Assembly: GCF_022484265.1 (NCBI RefSeq) | Contig: NZ_JAKVLR010000001.1 | Coordinates: forward strand, 310,001-374,000 | Source of the DNA: Companilactobacillus sp. | GTDB lineage: Bacteria; Bacillota; Bacilli; Lactobacillales; Lactobacillaceae | Reading direction: 5' to 3' | Length of the DNA stretch: 64,000 nucleotides | Shown here: one piece after another, positions 1 to 8,645 of the stretch | How the letters are laid out: every line of letters starts with the position of its first letter | How positions within the stretch are numbered: position 1 is the stretch's first letter | Position numbers and translations under genes: made by a program | Notes under the pieces: generated by a model | Told to the model about the DNA's origin: nothing | What the model saw: the letters and a program-made list of their open reading frames with translations, nothing else | Databases searched by the model: none

Positions 1-954
1 ATTGCTACGGGTCAAGATGACTCTGGCACCAGTTTTTTCGAGTTGAGACTTAATTGCTTGTGCATATTCCAAGGTAAAGTTTTTCTCATAAGTTTTCTTT
101 TTGGATAGGGCACCAGTATCGCTGCCACCGTGTCCAGGGTCGATCACGATTGTCGCCTCAGAGATGTTTGTCGCAGCTGATTTGATTGGATCCTTAGTTC
201 CTGAAACTGTCACTACCCAGCTGGCGACGTATCCCACAGAGCCGTCTTTATCACGGACTTTATACCATTTGCCGTTTTTACCTAAGTAGTCAAAGGTCTT
301 ACCAACGTTGACAGATTTGATCACACGACCAGATGAATTAGGCTCGATCCTAAATTTGGTACTTGGTTGTGTGACTGTCACGGTTTTGACATCGTTGCTA
401 TTGGACTTAGTGGAGTCGTTTGAAGTTTTATCTTCGCCAGATGTTTGTTGCGTTCCTTGGATAAAGTCGCTTTTGACCCATCCGGCAGTTCCTTTATAAA
501 GGATCTGCGTCCAATCGTTTTCTTGATACATAATTGAAACTTTTTGCGATTGTGAGACAGTCCCAAGAACGGCACTAGTTGCAGAGGCGTTTTTGAATAC
601 AGTCGTGTTTTGAACTTTGATAATGCCCACTTTATTGGTTGTGGAACTTACAGTTGTATTATCGAGCAACCAGCTTGCGACCCAGCCGATCTTATCGCCA
701 GCAAGACGCACTTCATACCATTTGTTTTTTTCGCTGATGATCGATAACTTGTCGCCCTTTTTGACTTGCCCCATATTTGCATATGATAAACCAGGACCAA
801 TCCTTACATTAACCGAATCCGATTTAACAGTGACCGAATTAGCATTGGCAAGAACCACGGTAGAGGCACTGGAAATGGCTAATAAGAAAATTAGGGCGAC
901 AAATACTTTATATTTGCGTAAAAATGCGAGGACCTTTACGAGAATTTTTTTCAT
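1..954 (-). CDS. N-acetylmuramoyl-L-alanine amidase with three SH3b domains (3' end missing)
   Basis: This is a secreted peptidoglycan hydrolase cut by the window edge, with 318 codons visible. It starts at ATG 954-952 behind an AAAGGAATG ribosome site. The N-terminus is a basic MKKILVK stretch followed by a hydrophobic segment (about residues 18-37), so it is a signal peptide or anchor. Three bacterial SH3 repeats follow, roughly residues 40-100, 108-165 and 190-255, each with the usual GWV or GYV ending. The catalytic domain begins with IDPGHGGSDTGA, the zinc-binding His motif of Amidase_3 enzymes, and continues with a YEKN segment. The family cleaves the amide bond between MurNAc and L-Ala, and SH3b repeats usually bind the wall. 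The rest of the zinc site lies outside the window, so catalytic integrity cannot be judged. Confidence 0.9.
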   Translation of the reverse strand, partial: MKKILVKVLAFLRKYKVFVALIFLLAISSASTVVLANANSVTVKSDSVNVRIGPGLSYANMGQVKKGDKLSIISEKNKWYEVRLAGDKIGWVASWLLDNTTVSSTTNKVGIIKVQNTTVFKNASATSAVLGTVSQSQKVSIMYQENDWTQILYKGTAGWVKSDFIQGTQQTSGEDKTSNDSTKSNSNDVKTVTVTQPSTKFRIEPNSSGRVIKSVNVGKTFDYLGKNGKWYKVRDKDGSVGYVASWVVTVSGTKDPIKSAATNISEATIVIDPGHGGSDTGALSKKKTYEKNFTLEYAQAIKSQLEKTGARVILTRSN

Positions 955-1141
955 GTAAAACATTCCTTTGTCATGTCGCTTGTACAATAATTATTCTTCA
1001 TACTGTCTATATTACTAAAAAATCGACCAATTTTGCTCAACTAGCGCAATTTTTATAATAAACTTGAAAAGTTTAACATATTTATGCACCAAATAAATAT
1101 ATTGATATACTTAGGTGGAATTAGTTGTTGGGGAGTTCTAC

Positions 1142-2365
1142 ATGAAAAAATTTGACTCAGTTTTTGTTTTATACAGCATTGTTTTAGGCACTTTTGTCGG
1201 GGTTTGTACGGGATTGTATATGACGTTGGTAAATTTCTTGATTGAATTTATTTGGACTGATATCCCTCAGTGGATGAATACAGACAGACGCTTGTATCCA
1301 TTGGTAGTGACTGTGATCGGTGGAATAATTATTGGATTGTTGCAGAAATTTTATCACGGCTATCCCAAAACGATGGAACAAGTCTTAGCGGAATTTAAAA
1401 CCACTGGACGGATCGAATACCGTCACGAAGTAAGAAAGACGTTTTTCACCGCTATTCCAGCTTTGGCGTTCGGTGGAAGTATCGGACCTGAAGCTTCGTT
1501 AACTGGAATTGTTGGGGGACTCGTCAACTGGGTTGGCGATCATCTGAAACTGACGCTTGGCAACCGAGAAGAATTGACCAAAATGGGAATTGGTGCAATA
1601 TTCTCAACAGTATTCCATGCACCGTTTGCTGGTATTGGTAATGCCTTTGATGCTACAAAAGGCGACTTTAAACACCGAAGCCGCAAAATCATTGTTTATT
1701 CACTAACGGTTATTTTTGGTGTTTTAGGATTTGTATTCATCAATAAATTGTTTCCTCATGAAAGTAGTTTTGGAATTCATTTAAGTAAAAATGTTCAATG
1801 GTCCTGGCAGGCGTTTGCTTTGATCCCATTGGCATTGGTCATTGGTTTGTTATTTGGAAAAATCTTCGTTTGGACGGGAAATTATCTGGGTAGGTTTACC
1901 AAAAAAGTCGATCGTAAAGTTTGGCTGCCGATTGCCGGTGGCGTGATTTTGGGATTAGTTGCAATGATTTCGCCATACTTTTTATTTTCGGGTGAGACAA
2001 GTGTCTTAGATTTTTCTAAAAATGCAGTTGGACAATCATTTTGGGTACTGTTTGGAATTGCGGTCGGTAAAACGCTAATTGCCAATTTGTGCTTTTGCTT
2101 TGGCTGGCGCGGTGGATTGATCTTTCCGGCAATATTTTCAAGTGTTGCAATGGGATTCGCTTTTATTGCAATATTCCCATACACGCCAGGATTGCTGATC
2201 TCAATCATCGTTGCGGTCAGCATTACAACTATTGTTGAACAACCAGGTGTGGTCGCAGGTTTATTGCTGTTATTATTGCCAATTCAATTTTTCCCATTCG
2301 TGATCATCACAGCATATTTGACTAAATACATCTTAGGATTGCTGAGAAAATATCGCTTGAGTTAA
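1142..2365 (+). CDS. CLC-family chloride channel/transporter
   Basis: This is a 407-residue polytopic membrane protein of the CLC superfamily, with no C-terminal CBS domains. I chose ATG 1142 because GGGGAG lies six bases upstream; an in-frame GTG at 1115 has no comparable site. The family signature is visible as GGSIGPEASLTGIVGG (about residues 115-130) and again in FHAPFAGIGNAFD. Hydrophobic helices run throughout, ending in a positively charged tail. In typical CLC proteins the first signature reads G-(K/R)-E-G-P with a gating glutamate; here that position is Ile. The protein therefore belongs to the divergent branch annotated as voltage-gated chloride channel family protein. Substrate and direction of transport cannot be read from the sequence. 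It stands alone, upstream of the hisS promoter. Confidence 0.85.
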   Translation: MKKFDSVFVLYSIVLGTFVGVCTGLYMTLVNFLIEFIWTDIPQWMNTDRRLYPLVVTVIGGIIIGLLQKFYHGYPKTMEQVLAEFKTTGRIEYRHEVRKTFFTAIPALAFGGSIGPEASLTGIVGGLVNWVGDHLKLTLGNREELTKMGIGAIFSTVFHAPFAGIGNAFDATKGDFKHRSRKIIVYSLTVIFGVLGFVFINKLFPHESSFGIHLSKNVQWSWQAFALIPLALVIGLLFGKIFVWTGNYLGRFTKKVDRKVWLPIAGGVILGLVAMISPYFLFSGETSVLDFSKNAVGQSFWVLFGIAVGKTLIANLCFCFGWRGGLIFPAIFSSVAMGFAFIAIFPYTPGLLISIIVAVSITTIVEQPGVVAGLLLLLLPIQFFPFVIITAYLTKYILGLLRKYRLS

Positions 2366-2373
2366 CATGAAAC

Positions 2374-2402
2374 TTGACAAGTAAGCCATTTTTGATTAAT
2401 TT
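2374..2402 (+). promoter_or_regulatory. Candidate promoter of the hisS-aspS operon
   Basis: TTGACA (2374-2379) is followed after 17 bases by TAATTT (2397-2402). The -35 box is a perfect consensus and the -10 box is moderate. It lies just after the CLC gene and would start a leader near 2409 that contains the T-box element. Confidence 0.5.
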
Positions 2403-2409
2403 ATAACTA

Positions 2410-2577
2410 TATTATTTAATCAAACCAAATTTACTTCACAGAGAGTCTGAGAGCTGAGAACAGGCAGTAAACATTTTAGTGACGATCCACAAACGTATGG
2501 CAGGCGTTAACTGTAGATAAAAACTAGGTGGTACCGTGCCAAAAGCACCCTTGTCAAATGACAAGGATGCTTTTTTT
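2410..2577 (+). promoter_or_regulatory. T-box riboswitch leader of hisS-aspS
   Basis: The leader carries the T-box core AGGTGGTACCGTG (about 2526-2538), whose TGGT bulge pairs with the tRNA acceptor end. It is followed by a terminator hairpin with a CCTTGTC/GACAAGG core stem and a T-run (2545-2577). Upstream, AGAGAG (about 2440) and GAGCTGAGAA resemble the AG bulge and distal loop of stem I. The stretch GACGATCCAC (2481-2490) lies where the specifier loop is expected and holds a GAC (Asp) and a CAC (His) codon. Known mechanism: uncharged tRNA stabilises the antiterminator and lets transcription into the synthetase genes. The specifier assignment is my inference. Confidence 0.9.
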
Positions 2578-2598
2578 ATTTTATGAAGGAGTGTAGTA

Positions 2599-3870
2599 AT
2601 GCGCTATCAAAAGCCTAAGGGCACAATGGATATTTTGCCAGGAGAATCAAGCAAGTGGCAATATGTCGAAAATGTAGCAAAAAATGTATTTAATCGTTAC
2701 CGTTTTTCAGAGATCAGAACACCGATTTTTGAATCATACGAAGTTTTTGAAAGATCTTCAGGTGATACTTCTGATATTGTTTCAAAAGAAATGTATGATT
2801 TTCGAGACAAGGGTGATCGACATTTAGCATTACGTCCAGAGGGAACAGCTGGAGTTGTTCGTGCTTATGTTGAAAATAAACTTTATGGACCTGAACATAT
2901 TAAACCTTACAAAGTTTGGTATAAGGGACCAATGTTCCGTTATGAACGTCCACAATCAGGACGCCAAAGACAATTTCATCAAATCGGGGTTGAAGCGTTT
3001 GGTTCTGATTCGCCAGAATTAGATGTTGAAATCATTACAATGGGATTGGAATTTCTCAACGAATTAGGAATCAAGAACCTAAAGGTCGCAATCAACACGT
3101 TAGGTGATCCTGAATCACGTGAAAACTATCATCAAGCATTAGTCGATTATTTCACGCCATTCAAAGACCAATTAAGCGATGATTCGAAGATCAGATTAGA
3201 GAAAAATCCTTTGCGTATCCTTGATAGCAAGGACAAGAATGATCAAGAAATCGTTAAAAATGCACCATCGATCTTAGACTATTTAAACGATGCTTCAAAA
3301 GAACGGTTTGAATACTTAAAATCATTGCTCGATGATTTGGATGTCAATTACGTTGTTGATCCAACAATGGTGCGTGGATTAGATTACTACAATCACACGA
3401 TTTTTGAATTCATGGTGACTGATCCAGCCTTTAACAACAAGGAAATTACCGTTCTTGCTGGTGGTCGTTACAATGGCTTAGTTGAGGAACTCGGAGGACC
3501 AGAAACTCCCGGTATTGGTTTTGGATTGGGTGTTGAACGTCTATTGCTCTTGCTTGACGATAAACTAAATCTAGAAACAGATTTAGACGTTTATCTAGTA
3601 ACTATTGGTGAAAAAGCTGAAAAGGCTTCAGTCAAGATCTTATCTAATTTAAGAGCTGCTGGTTTTTCTGCCGATAAGGATTATTTGCAACGTAAGACTA
3701 AAGCACAATTCAAAACCGCTAATAATCTCAATGCTAGATACACGGTTACGATTGGTGACAACGAATTGGAAAACGACACTGCCAATGTTAAAAACATGGC
3801 AACAGGTGACGAACATCCAGTGTCCTTAGAAAACTTATCAGATGAACTTAAAAGAATTGAGGAGAAATAA
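2599..3870 (+). CDS. hisS: Histidine-tRNA ligase
   Basis: This class II aminoacyl-tRNA synthetase charges tRNA-His in the cytoplasm. The product has 423 residues, the usual length. Visible hallmarks are the N-terminal KGTMDILPGE, the class II motif 2 region FRYERPQSGRQRQFHQIGVE, the histidine-specific GLDYYNHTIFE segment, and GIGFGLGVERL as motif 3. The C-terminal roughly 95 residues form the anticodon-binding domain. A GAAGGAGTG ribosome site precedes ATG 2599. The stop codon overlaps the aspS start by one base (TAATG), indicating translational coupling. Expression should be controlled by the upstream T-box element. Confidence 0.98.
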   Translation: MRYQKPKGTMDILPGESSKWQYVENVAKNVFNRYRFSEIRTPIFESYEVFERSSGDTSDIVSKEMYDFRDKGDRHLALRPEGTAGVVRAYVENKLYGPEHIKPYKVWYKGPMFRYERPQSGRQRQFHQIGVEAFGSDSPELDVEIITMGLEFLNELGIKNLKVAINTLGDPESRENYHQALVDYFTPFKDQLSDDSKIRLEKNPLRILDSKDKNDQEIVKNAPSILDYLNDASKERFEYLKSLLDDLDVNYVVDPTMVRGLDYYNHTIFEFMVTDPAFNNKEITVLAGGRYNGLVEELGGPETPGIGFGLGVERLLLLLDDKLNLETDLDVYLVTIGEKAEKASVKILSNLRAAGFSADKDYLQRKTKAQFKTANNLNARYTVTIGDNELENDTANVKNMATGDEHPVSLENLSDELKRIEEK

Positions 3871-5639
3871 TGGAAAAAAGAACAGATTATTGCGGCAACA
3901 TTGATGAAAAATATGTTGGCCAAAAAGTTTCTTTAGATGGCTGGGTACAACGCCGTCGTGATCTCGGTGGATTGATCTTCGTTGATCTCCGCGATTACAA
4001 AGGAATCGTTCAGTTAGTATTCAATAATGACGACAGCGATGTTTTTGCAGAAGCTGAAACATTACGTTCAGAATATGTAATCAACGTTATTGGTACAGTA
4101 CAATTACGTGGCGACAAGGCTATTAATCCTGACATGAAGACAGGAAAAGTTGAAATTGTGGTTGAAAAGATGGAAATTTTGAACAAATCCAAAACTCCAC
4201 CATTTGAAATTGCTGATGATATCGATACAACTGAAGAAACTAAACTCAAGTATCGCTACTTAGACTTCAGACGTCCCGTTATGCAAAAAGCCATCAGAAC
4301 TAGAGCTCAGATCAAGCATTCCGTAAACGAATATCTTTACGACAACGGCTTTATCGATATTGAAACACCTAACCTCGGTAAGTCATCTCCAGAAGGTGCT
4401 CGTGACTACTTGGTTCCATCACGTGTTTACCCTGGTAGCTTTTATGCATTGCCACAATCACCACAATTGTTTAAACAGTTATTGATGGTTGGTGGCTTTG
4501 ATAGATATTTCCAACTTGCTCATTGTTTCCGTGATGAGGATTTGCGTGGAGATCGTCAGCCAGAATTTACTCAAATTGATATAGAAACAAGTTTCATGTC
4601 TGCTGAAGAGATTCAGACTGTCACAGAGGGCCTGATTGCTCGAGTTATGAAAGACGAAAAGGGTATCGATGTTAAATTACCGTTCCCAAGAATTGACTGG
4701 GATGACGCCATGGATCGTTATGGTTCAGACAAACCAGATATTCGTTTCGGCATGGAATTGCAAAATCTAAATGATATTTTTGCTGATTCAGAATTTAAAG
4801 TCTTCAAGGGTGCAATTGATAATGGTGGTCAAGTTAAAGCTATCGTTGTTAAAAATAACGCTGATAAATATTCAAGAAAACACATCGATGAATATACTGA
4901 ATACATCAAACGTTTTGGTGCCAAGGGACTTGCCTGGGTCAAATATAATGATGATAAATTGACTGGTCCAATTGCTAAATTTATTACTTCTCATGAAGAC
5001 GATTTGGTTAAACGTCTAGACTTATCAAATAATGATTTAGTCTTGTTCGTCGCTGACCGCAAGAAAGTCGTTGCTGACGCATTAGGTTGGTTGAGAACTG
5101 ATATTGCTAAGAACTTGAAATTGTATGATCCAAATGAATTTGCCTACATCTGGGTAGTTAACTGGCCACTATTCGAGTACGATGAAGGTATCCAAAGATG
5201 GACCGCAGCTCACCATCCATTCACGATGCCTAATGAAGAAGATGTTCATTATCTTAATGATGGCGAAGACCCACACAAAGCTTACGCACAAAGTTATGAC
5301 ATTGTATTAAATGGTTATGAACTTGGTGGTGGATCGATTCGTATCCACAATCGTGAGATCCAAGAAAAAATGCTTAAAGCACTCGACTTTACTCCAGAAC
5401 GTGCCAATCAAGAATTTGGTTACCTAATGGATGCTTTAACATACGGTTGCCCACCACATGGTGGTTTGGCTATCGGACTTGACCGTTTCGCTATGCTATT
5501 GTCAGGTAAGGATAATATCAGAGACGTGATTGCATTCCCTAAGAACTCAAATGCTACTGAACCAATGACACATGCACCAGCACGTGTTTCAAAAGAACAA
5601 TTGGATGAATTGGGAATCCAAGTTGAGGATGAAAAATAA
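3870..5639 (+). CDS. aspS: Aspartate-tRNA ligase
   Basis: This is the bacterial-type class IIb synthetase of 589 residues that charges tRNA-Asp. An N-terminal OB-fold anticodon-binding domain (DGWVQRRRDLGGLIFVDLRD, about residues 23-42) leads into the catalytic core with FRDEDLRGDRQPEFTQ (motif 2) and GLAIGLDRFAMLLSG (motif 3). The bacterial GAD insert domain lies between them, about residues 290-420. The ATG overlaps the hisS stop by one base, and the pair is transcribed from the T-box leader. The hisS-aspS arrangement is standard in Bacilli. A strong terminator follows. Confidence 0.98.
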   Translation: MEKRTDYCGNIDEKYVGQKVSLDGWVQRRRDLGGLIFVDLRDYKGIVQLVFNNDDSDVFAEAETLRSEYVINVIGTVQLRGDKAINPDMKTGKVEIVVEKMEILNKSKTPPFEIADDIDTTEETKLKYRYLDFRRPVMQKAIRTRAQIKHSVNEYLYDNGFIDIETPNLGKSSPEGARDYLVPSRVYPGSFYALPQSPQLFKQLLMVGGFDRYFQLAHCFRDEDLRGDRQPEFTQIDIETSFMSAEEIQTVTEGLIARVMKDEKGIDVKLPFPRIDWDDAMDRYGSDKPDIRFGMELQNLNDIFADSEFKVFKGAIDNGGQVKAIVVKNNADKYSRKHIDEYTEYIKRFGAKGLAWVKYNDDKLTGPIAKFITSHEDDLVKRLDLSNNDLVLFVADRKKVVADALGWLRTDIAKNLKLYDPNEFAYIWVVNWPLFEYDEGIQRWTAAHHPFTMPNEEDVHYLNDGEDPHKAYAQSYDIVLNGYELGGGSIRIHNREIQEKMLKALDFTPERANQEFGYLMDALTYGCPPHGGLAIGLDRFAMLLSGKDNIRDVIAFPKNSNATEPMTHAPARVSKEQLDELGIQVEDEK

Positions 5640-5654
5640 TTTATAACTACAAAA

Positions 5655-5686
5655 TGGCTTCTAAATTCATTTGAATTTAGAGGCTT
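5655..5686 (+). terminator. Rho-independent terminator after aspS
   Basis: An inverted repeat with CTAAATTC/GAATTTAG at its core, flanked by GGCTT and AGGCT, is followed by a T-run. It closes the hisS-aspS operon. Confidence 0.85.
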
Positions 5687-5790
5687 TTTTAGATGATTTA
5701 TCAGTTGATTAAATTATTAAATTGTGAGCAAAAAATTAGTATTGAGTATCAACACGTTTATACTATTAGATATCAAAAGGAGTGATTGTC

Positions 5791-6231
5791 TTGTCAAAAG
5801 AATACAAAAAGAACTTAGATAATTTAGATGAAATGGAATACATGGTTACCCAACATGCGGCCACTGAAAAGCCATTCTCTGGTAAATACGATGATTTTTA
5901 TAAACGTGGTATCTATGTCGATATTGCGAGTGGGGAACCACTTTTTTCATCAGCTAATAAATTTGATGGTGGATGTGGATGGCCCTCATTCAGTCAACCA
6001 ATCGCCCAATTAAAAGAAAAGCAAGATACTTCTTTAAGTCGCGAAAGAACTGAAGTTAGAAGTGAAGACGCTGACTCTCACTTGGGACATGTTTTTAATG
6101 ATGGTCCTGAAGAACTTGGTGGATTACGTTATTGTATTAATTCTGCAGCTTTGAAATTTATTCCATATGAGGAAATGGATGAGAAGGGCTACAGCGATTA
6201 TAAAAAATATGTCGAAGAGGGGGATAAATAA
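5791..6231 (+). CDS. msrB: Peptide-methionine (R)-S-oxide reductase
   Basis: MsrB reduces the R-epimer of methionine sulfoxide in proteins. The protein has 146 residues from TTG 5791, which lies eight bases after AAAGGAG; an in-frame GTG at 5782 overlaps that ribosome site and is less likely. Motifs are GGCGWPSF, SHLGHVF and RYCINSAAL, whose Cys is the catalytic residue of the family. The two CxxC zinc pairs found in E. coli MsrB are absent, as in the Bacillus type. The stop codon overlaps the msrA start by one base, so the two reductases are co-translated. Confidence 0.95.
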   Translation: MSKEYKKNLDNLDEMEYMVTQHAATEKPFSGKYDDFYKRGIYVDIASGEPLFSSANKFDGGCGWPSFSQPIAQLKEKQDTSLSRERTEVRSEDADSHLGHVFNDGPEELGGLRYCINSAALKFIPYEEMDEKGYSDYKKYVEEGDK

Positions 6232-6749
6232 TGAATAAACAAACTGCAATTTTTGCAGGGGGATGTTTTTGGTGTATGGTCCATCCCTTTGACCAACAGC
6301 CAGGTATCATTTCCGTGATTTCTGGCTATACTGGCGGACATGTTCCAAATCCAACTTATGAACAAGTATGTACTGGAACAACTGGTCATACTGAAGCTGT
6401 TGAGATTACATTCGACGCCGATATAATTTCGTATCAAGAATTAGTCGAAGTTTATTGGACCGTTGCTGATCCAACTGATGCCAGTGGTCAATTCCAAGAT
6501 CGTGGCGACAGTTATCGTCCAGTGATCTATTATGCTGACGAAACTCAAAAAGAAATCGCTGAAAAGTCAAAACAAGACTTAGCAAATTCAGGTGAATACG
6601 ATGAACCTATCGTCACTCAGATCCTGCCAGCAAAGGAATTTTACGTTGCTGAAGATTATCATCAAGATTTTTACAAGAAGAACCCAGAACGGTTTGAAAT
6701 GGAAGAATCTGGTGGACGTGCTGAGTTTATGAAGAAACACCAAAAATAG
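6231..6749 (+). CDS. msrA: Peptide-methionine (S)-S-oxide reductase
   Basis: MsrA repairs the S-epimer of methionine sulfoxide and complements MsrB encoded immediately upstream. The 172-residue product has the family signature GGCFWC near its N-terminus (residues 10-15), where the second Cys-containing position is the nucleophile of the fold. GYTGGH and the late AEDYHQDFY segment are also typical. The gene starts at ATG 6231, overlapping the msrB stop. Two stand-alone enzymes in one operon, rather than an MsrAB fusion, is normal for lactobacilli. Confidence 0.96.
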   Translation: MNKQTAIFAGGCFWCMVHPFDQQPGIISVISGYTGGHVPNPTYEQVCTGTTGHTEAVEITFDADIISYQELVEVYWTVADPTDASGQFQDRGDSYRPVIYYADETQKEIAEKSKQDLANSGEYDEPIVTQILPAKEFYVAEDYHQDFYKKNPERFEMEESGGRAEFMKKHQK

Positions 6750-6820
6750 CCTAAAATGAACGTGATTTGTGTTAAGATTACAGAGGTAAAATATCAAGTA
6801 TCAAATTAGGAGATTTTTTC

Positions 6821-7699
6821 ATGGATGAATTGGATAAGTTGATTGAAAGACATCAAAGCTTATCAAAATTATCAGTCGCGTTTTTGTACTCAATTACAGT
6901 TTCCATTGCGGTTAATATGTTTTGGACTAATGGTGGGATTTATGGTTCCGGTATCACAGGTGCTGCTCAACTTATTTCCACCATTTCTGAACGTTGGTTG
7001 CCATTTCATTTGACGACAGCCTTAATGGTTTTTGTATTGAATGCACCGTTATTTGTTCTTGCTTGGACGAAAATCGAGCATAAATTTACGATGTTCACTT
7101 TTGTCGCAGTAATTCTTTCATCATTTATGTTGCACTGGCTGCCACCGGTTAAAATAACTGCCGATCCGTTAGTCTGTGCAATTTTTGGTGCGGTCGTTAA
7201 TGGTTTTGGTACCGGAATGGCCTTAAGAAACGGTATCTCAACTGGTGGTATTGATATCATTGGGATCGTTTTGAGAAAGAAAACTGGTAAGAGTGTTGGG
7301 ACAATCAATATCATGTTCAACTTGGCAATTATTGCTATTGCAGGTTTGCTATTCGGTTGGGTACATGCTTTGTACTCTGCTGTAAGTATTTTTATTAACG
7401 GTCAAGTAATTGACATGATCTATAACAAGGACCAGAAGTTACAGGTAATGATCGTTACATCAAAACCTAAGAGCGTTATCACAGAAATTCAAAATGAAAT
7501 GCGTCGAGGTATCACAATAGTTCATGATGCTGAAGGTGCCTATAAGCATCAACAAAAGACGATTTTATTTACCGTTATTTCACGGGCTGAACAACATGAA
7601 CTAGAAAATGCAATGTTTGAATCTGATCCACATGCCTTTGTTAGTGTCACGGATACCGTGAAGGTCTTAGGTCGATTCTATCAAAAACATATTTATTAA
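6821..7699 (+). CDS. YitT family membrane protein (DUF161/DUF2179)
   Basis: This 292-residue protein has about five to six hydrophobic segments in its first 200 residues, including a Gly-rich NGISTGGIDIIGIVLRKKTG loop. A soluble C-terminal domain follows (about residues 205-290) with RRGITIVHDAEGAY and a DPHAFVSVTD ending, which matches the DUF2179 domain of YitT proteins. The function of the family is not established. It has its own TAGGAGA ribosome site and sits between msrA and nfo, an arrangement that gives no clear functional clue. A weakly supported alternative is an exporter with a regulatory cytoplasmic domain. Confidence 0.85.
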   Translation: MDELDKLIERHQSLSKLSVAFLYSITVSIAVNMFWTNGGIYGSGITGAAQLISTISERWLPFHLTTALMVFVLNAPLFVLAWTKIEHKFTMFTFVAVILSSFMLHWLPPVKITADPLVCAIFGAVVNGFGTGMALRNGISTGGIDIIGIVLRKKTGKSVGTINIMFNLAIIAIAGLLFGWVHALYSAVSIFINGQVIDMIYNKDQKLQVMIVTSKPKSVITEIQNEMRRGITIVHDAEGAYKHQQKTILFTVISRAEQHELENAMFESDPHAFVSVTDTVKVLGRFYQKHIY

Positions 7700-7719
7700 A
7701 ATTTGCAGGGGGATTAATA

Positions 7720-8616
7720 ATGATTATTGGATCGCATGTTGCCATGAAAGCACCCAAGATGTTGGTTGGGTCTGCTGAAGAAGCACACAGTTATGGTGCT
7801 AACACTATGATGATTTTTACTGGTGCTCCACAGAATACACGTCGTAAAGACGTCTCAGAGATGAGAATCGACGAGGGTAAAAAGCTGCTTCAAGAATATG
7901 GAATCAATCATATTATCGGACATGCTCCATACATCATTAATCTTGGCAACACTGTTAAACCTCAAAACCTCAATTTTGGGATTGAATTCATGCAAGGCGA
8001 GATGGTTCGTTGCGATGCTCTTGGGATTGAAGCTTTAAGTTTTCATCCGGGAGCACATCTTGGCAAGGGTCCAGATGTAGCTTTGAACCAAATCGGCGAG
8101 GCTTTAAATGAAGTCATTTCTGAAGACCAAAATGTTTCGATTGCAATTGAAACTATGGCCGGCAAAGGAACAGAAGTCGGAACTAGTTTTGAACAAATTG
8201 CTCAGATTTTTGATCATTGCCAAAAAAATGACAAGTTATCCGTATGTATGGACACTTGTCATATGAGCGATGCCGGTTATGATGTCAAAAACGATTTTGA
8301 TGGCGTACTAAACGAATTTGACCATGTTTTAGGTTTAGAACATCTGTCAGTAATCCATTTAAATGATTCCAAAAATGAACAGGGTTCTCATAAGGACCGT
8401 CATGAAGACATTGGCTTTGGAACAATTGGATTTGATGCTCTAAATTATGTTGCACATCATCCACAGTTGGAACAAGTTCCTAAGATAATGGAGACGCCTT
8501 ACGTTAAAAAAGATGAAAACGATAAGAAAGGTGTTCCAGCTTTCAAAGAAGAAATCGATATGCTCAAGGCACAAAAGTTTGACCCTGATATGAAAAAGAA
8601 ATTATTGAACCAATAA
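7720..8616 (+). CDS. nfo: Endonuclease IV (AP endonuclease)
   Basis: This apurinic/apyrimidinic endonuclease acts in base excision repair by incising DNA 5' of abasic sites. The 298-residue TIM-barrel product shows IGSHVAMKAPKM at the N-terminus, IGHAPYIINLGN, SFHPGAHLGKG, IAIETMAGKGTE and CMDTCHMSDAGYD. These contain the His, Glu and Asp ligands of the trinuclear zinc centre. CAGGGGG precedes ATG 7720. The gene ends at a bidirectional terminator shared with the convergent ppsR-type gene. Confidence 0.96.
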   Translation: MIIGSHVAMKAPKMLVGSAEEAHSYGANTMMIFTGAPQNTRRKDVSEMRIDEGKKLLQEYGINHIIGHAPYIINLGNTVKPQNLNFGIEFMQGEMVRCDALGIEALSFHPGAHLGKGPDVALNQIGEALNEVISEDQNVSIAIETMAGKGTEVGTSFEQIAQIFDHCQKNDKLSVCMDTCHMSDAGYDVKNDFDGVLNEFDHVLGLEHLSVIHLNDSKNEQGSHKDRHEDIGFGTIGFDALNYVAHHPQLEQVPKIMETPYVKKDENDKKGVPAFKEEIDMLKAQKFDPDMKKKLLNQ

Positions 8617-8645
8617 AAAAAGTTAGCCAAGAGGCTAACTTTTTT
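8614..8645. terminator. Bidirectional terminator between nfo and ppsR
   Basis: The stem AGTTAGCC/GGCTAACT (8621-8628 and 8633-8640) has a four-base loop. It is flanked by an A-run on the left and a T-run on the right, so it can end transcription from both sides. It overlaps the last codons of the minus-strand gene. Confidence 0.9.

Noticed and set aside
101..958. Three plus-strand frames over the amidase gene
   Set aside because: The minus strand encodes a continuous signal peptide, three SH3b domains and the amidase motif; the plus frames are its shadows.
1030..1065. Inverted repeat with TTGC...GCAA in the amidase/CLC gap
   Set aside because: Too short and AT-rich, with no gene upstream for a terminator and no known operator match.
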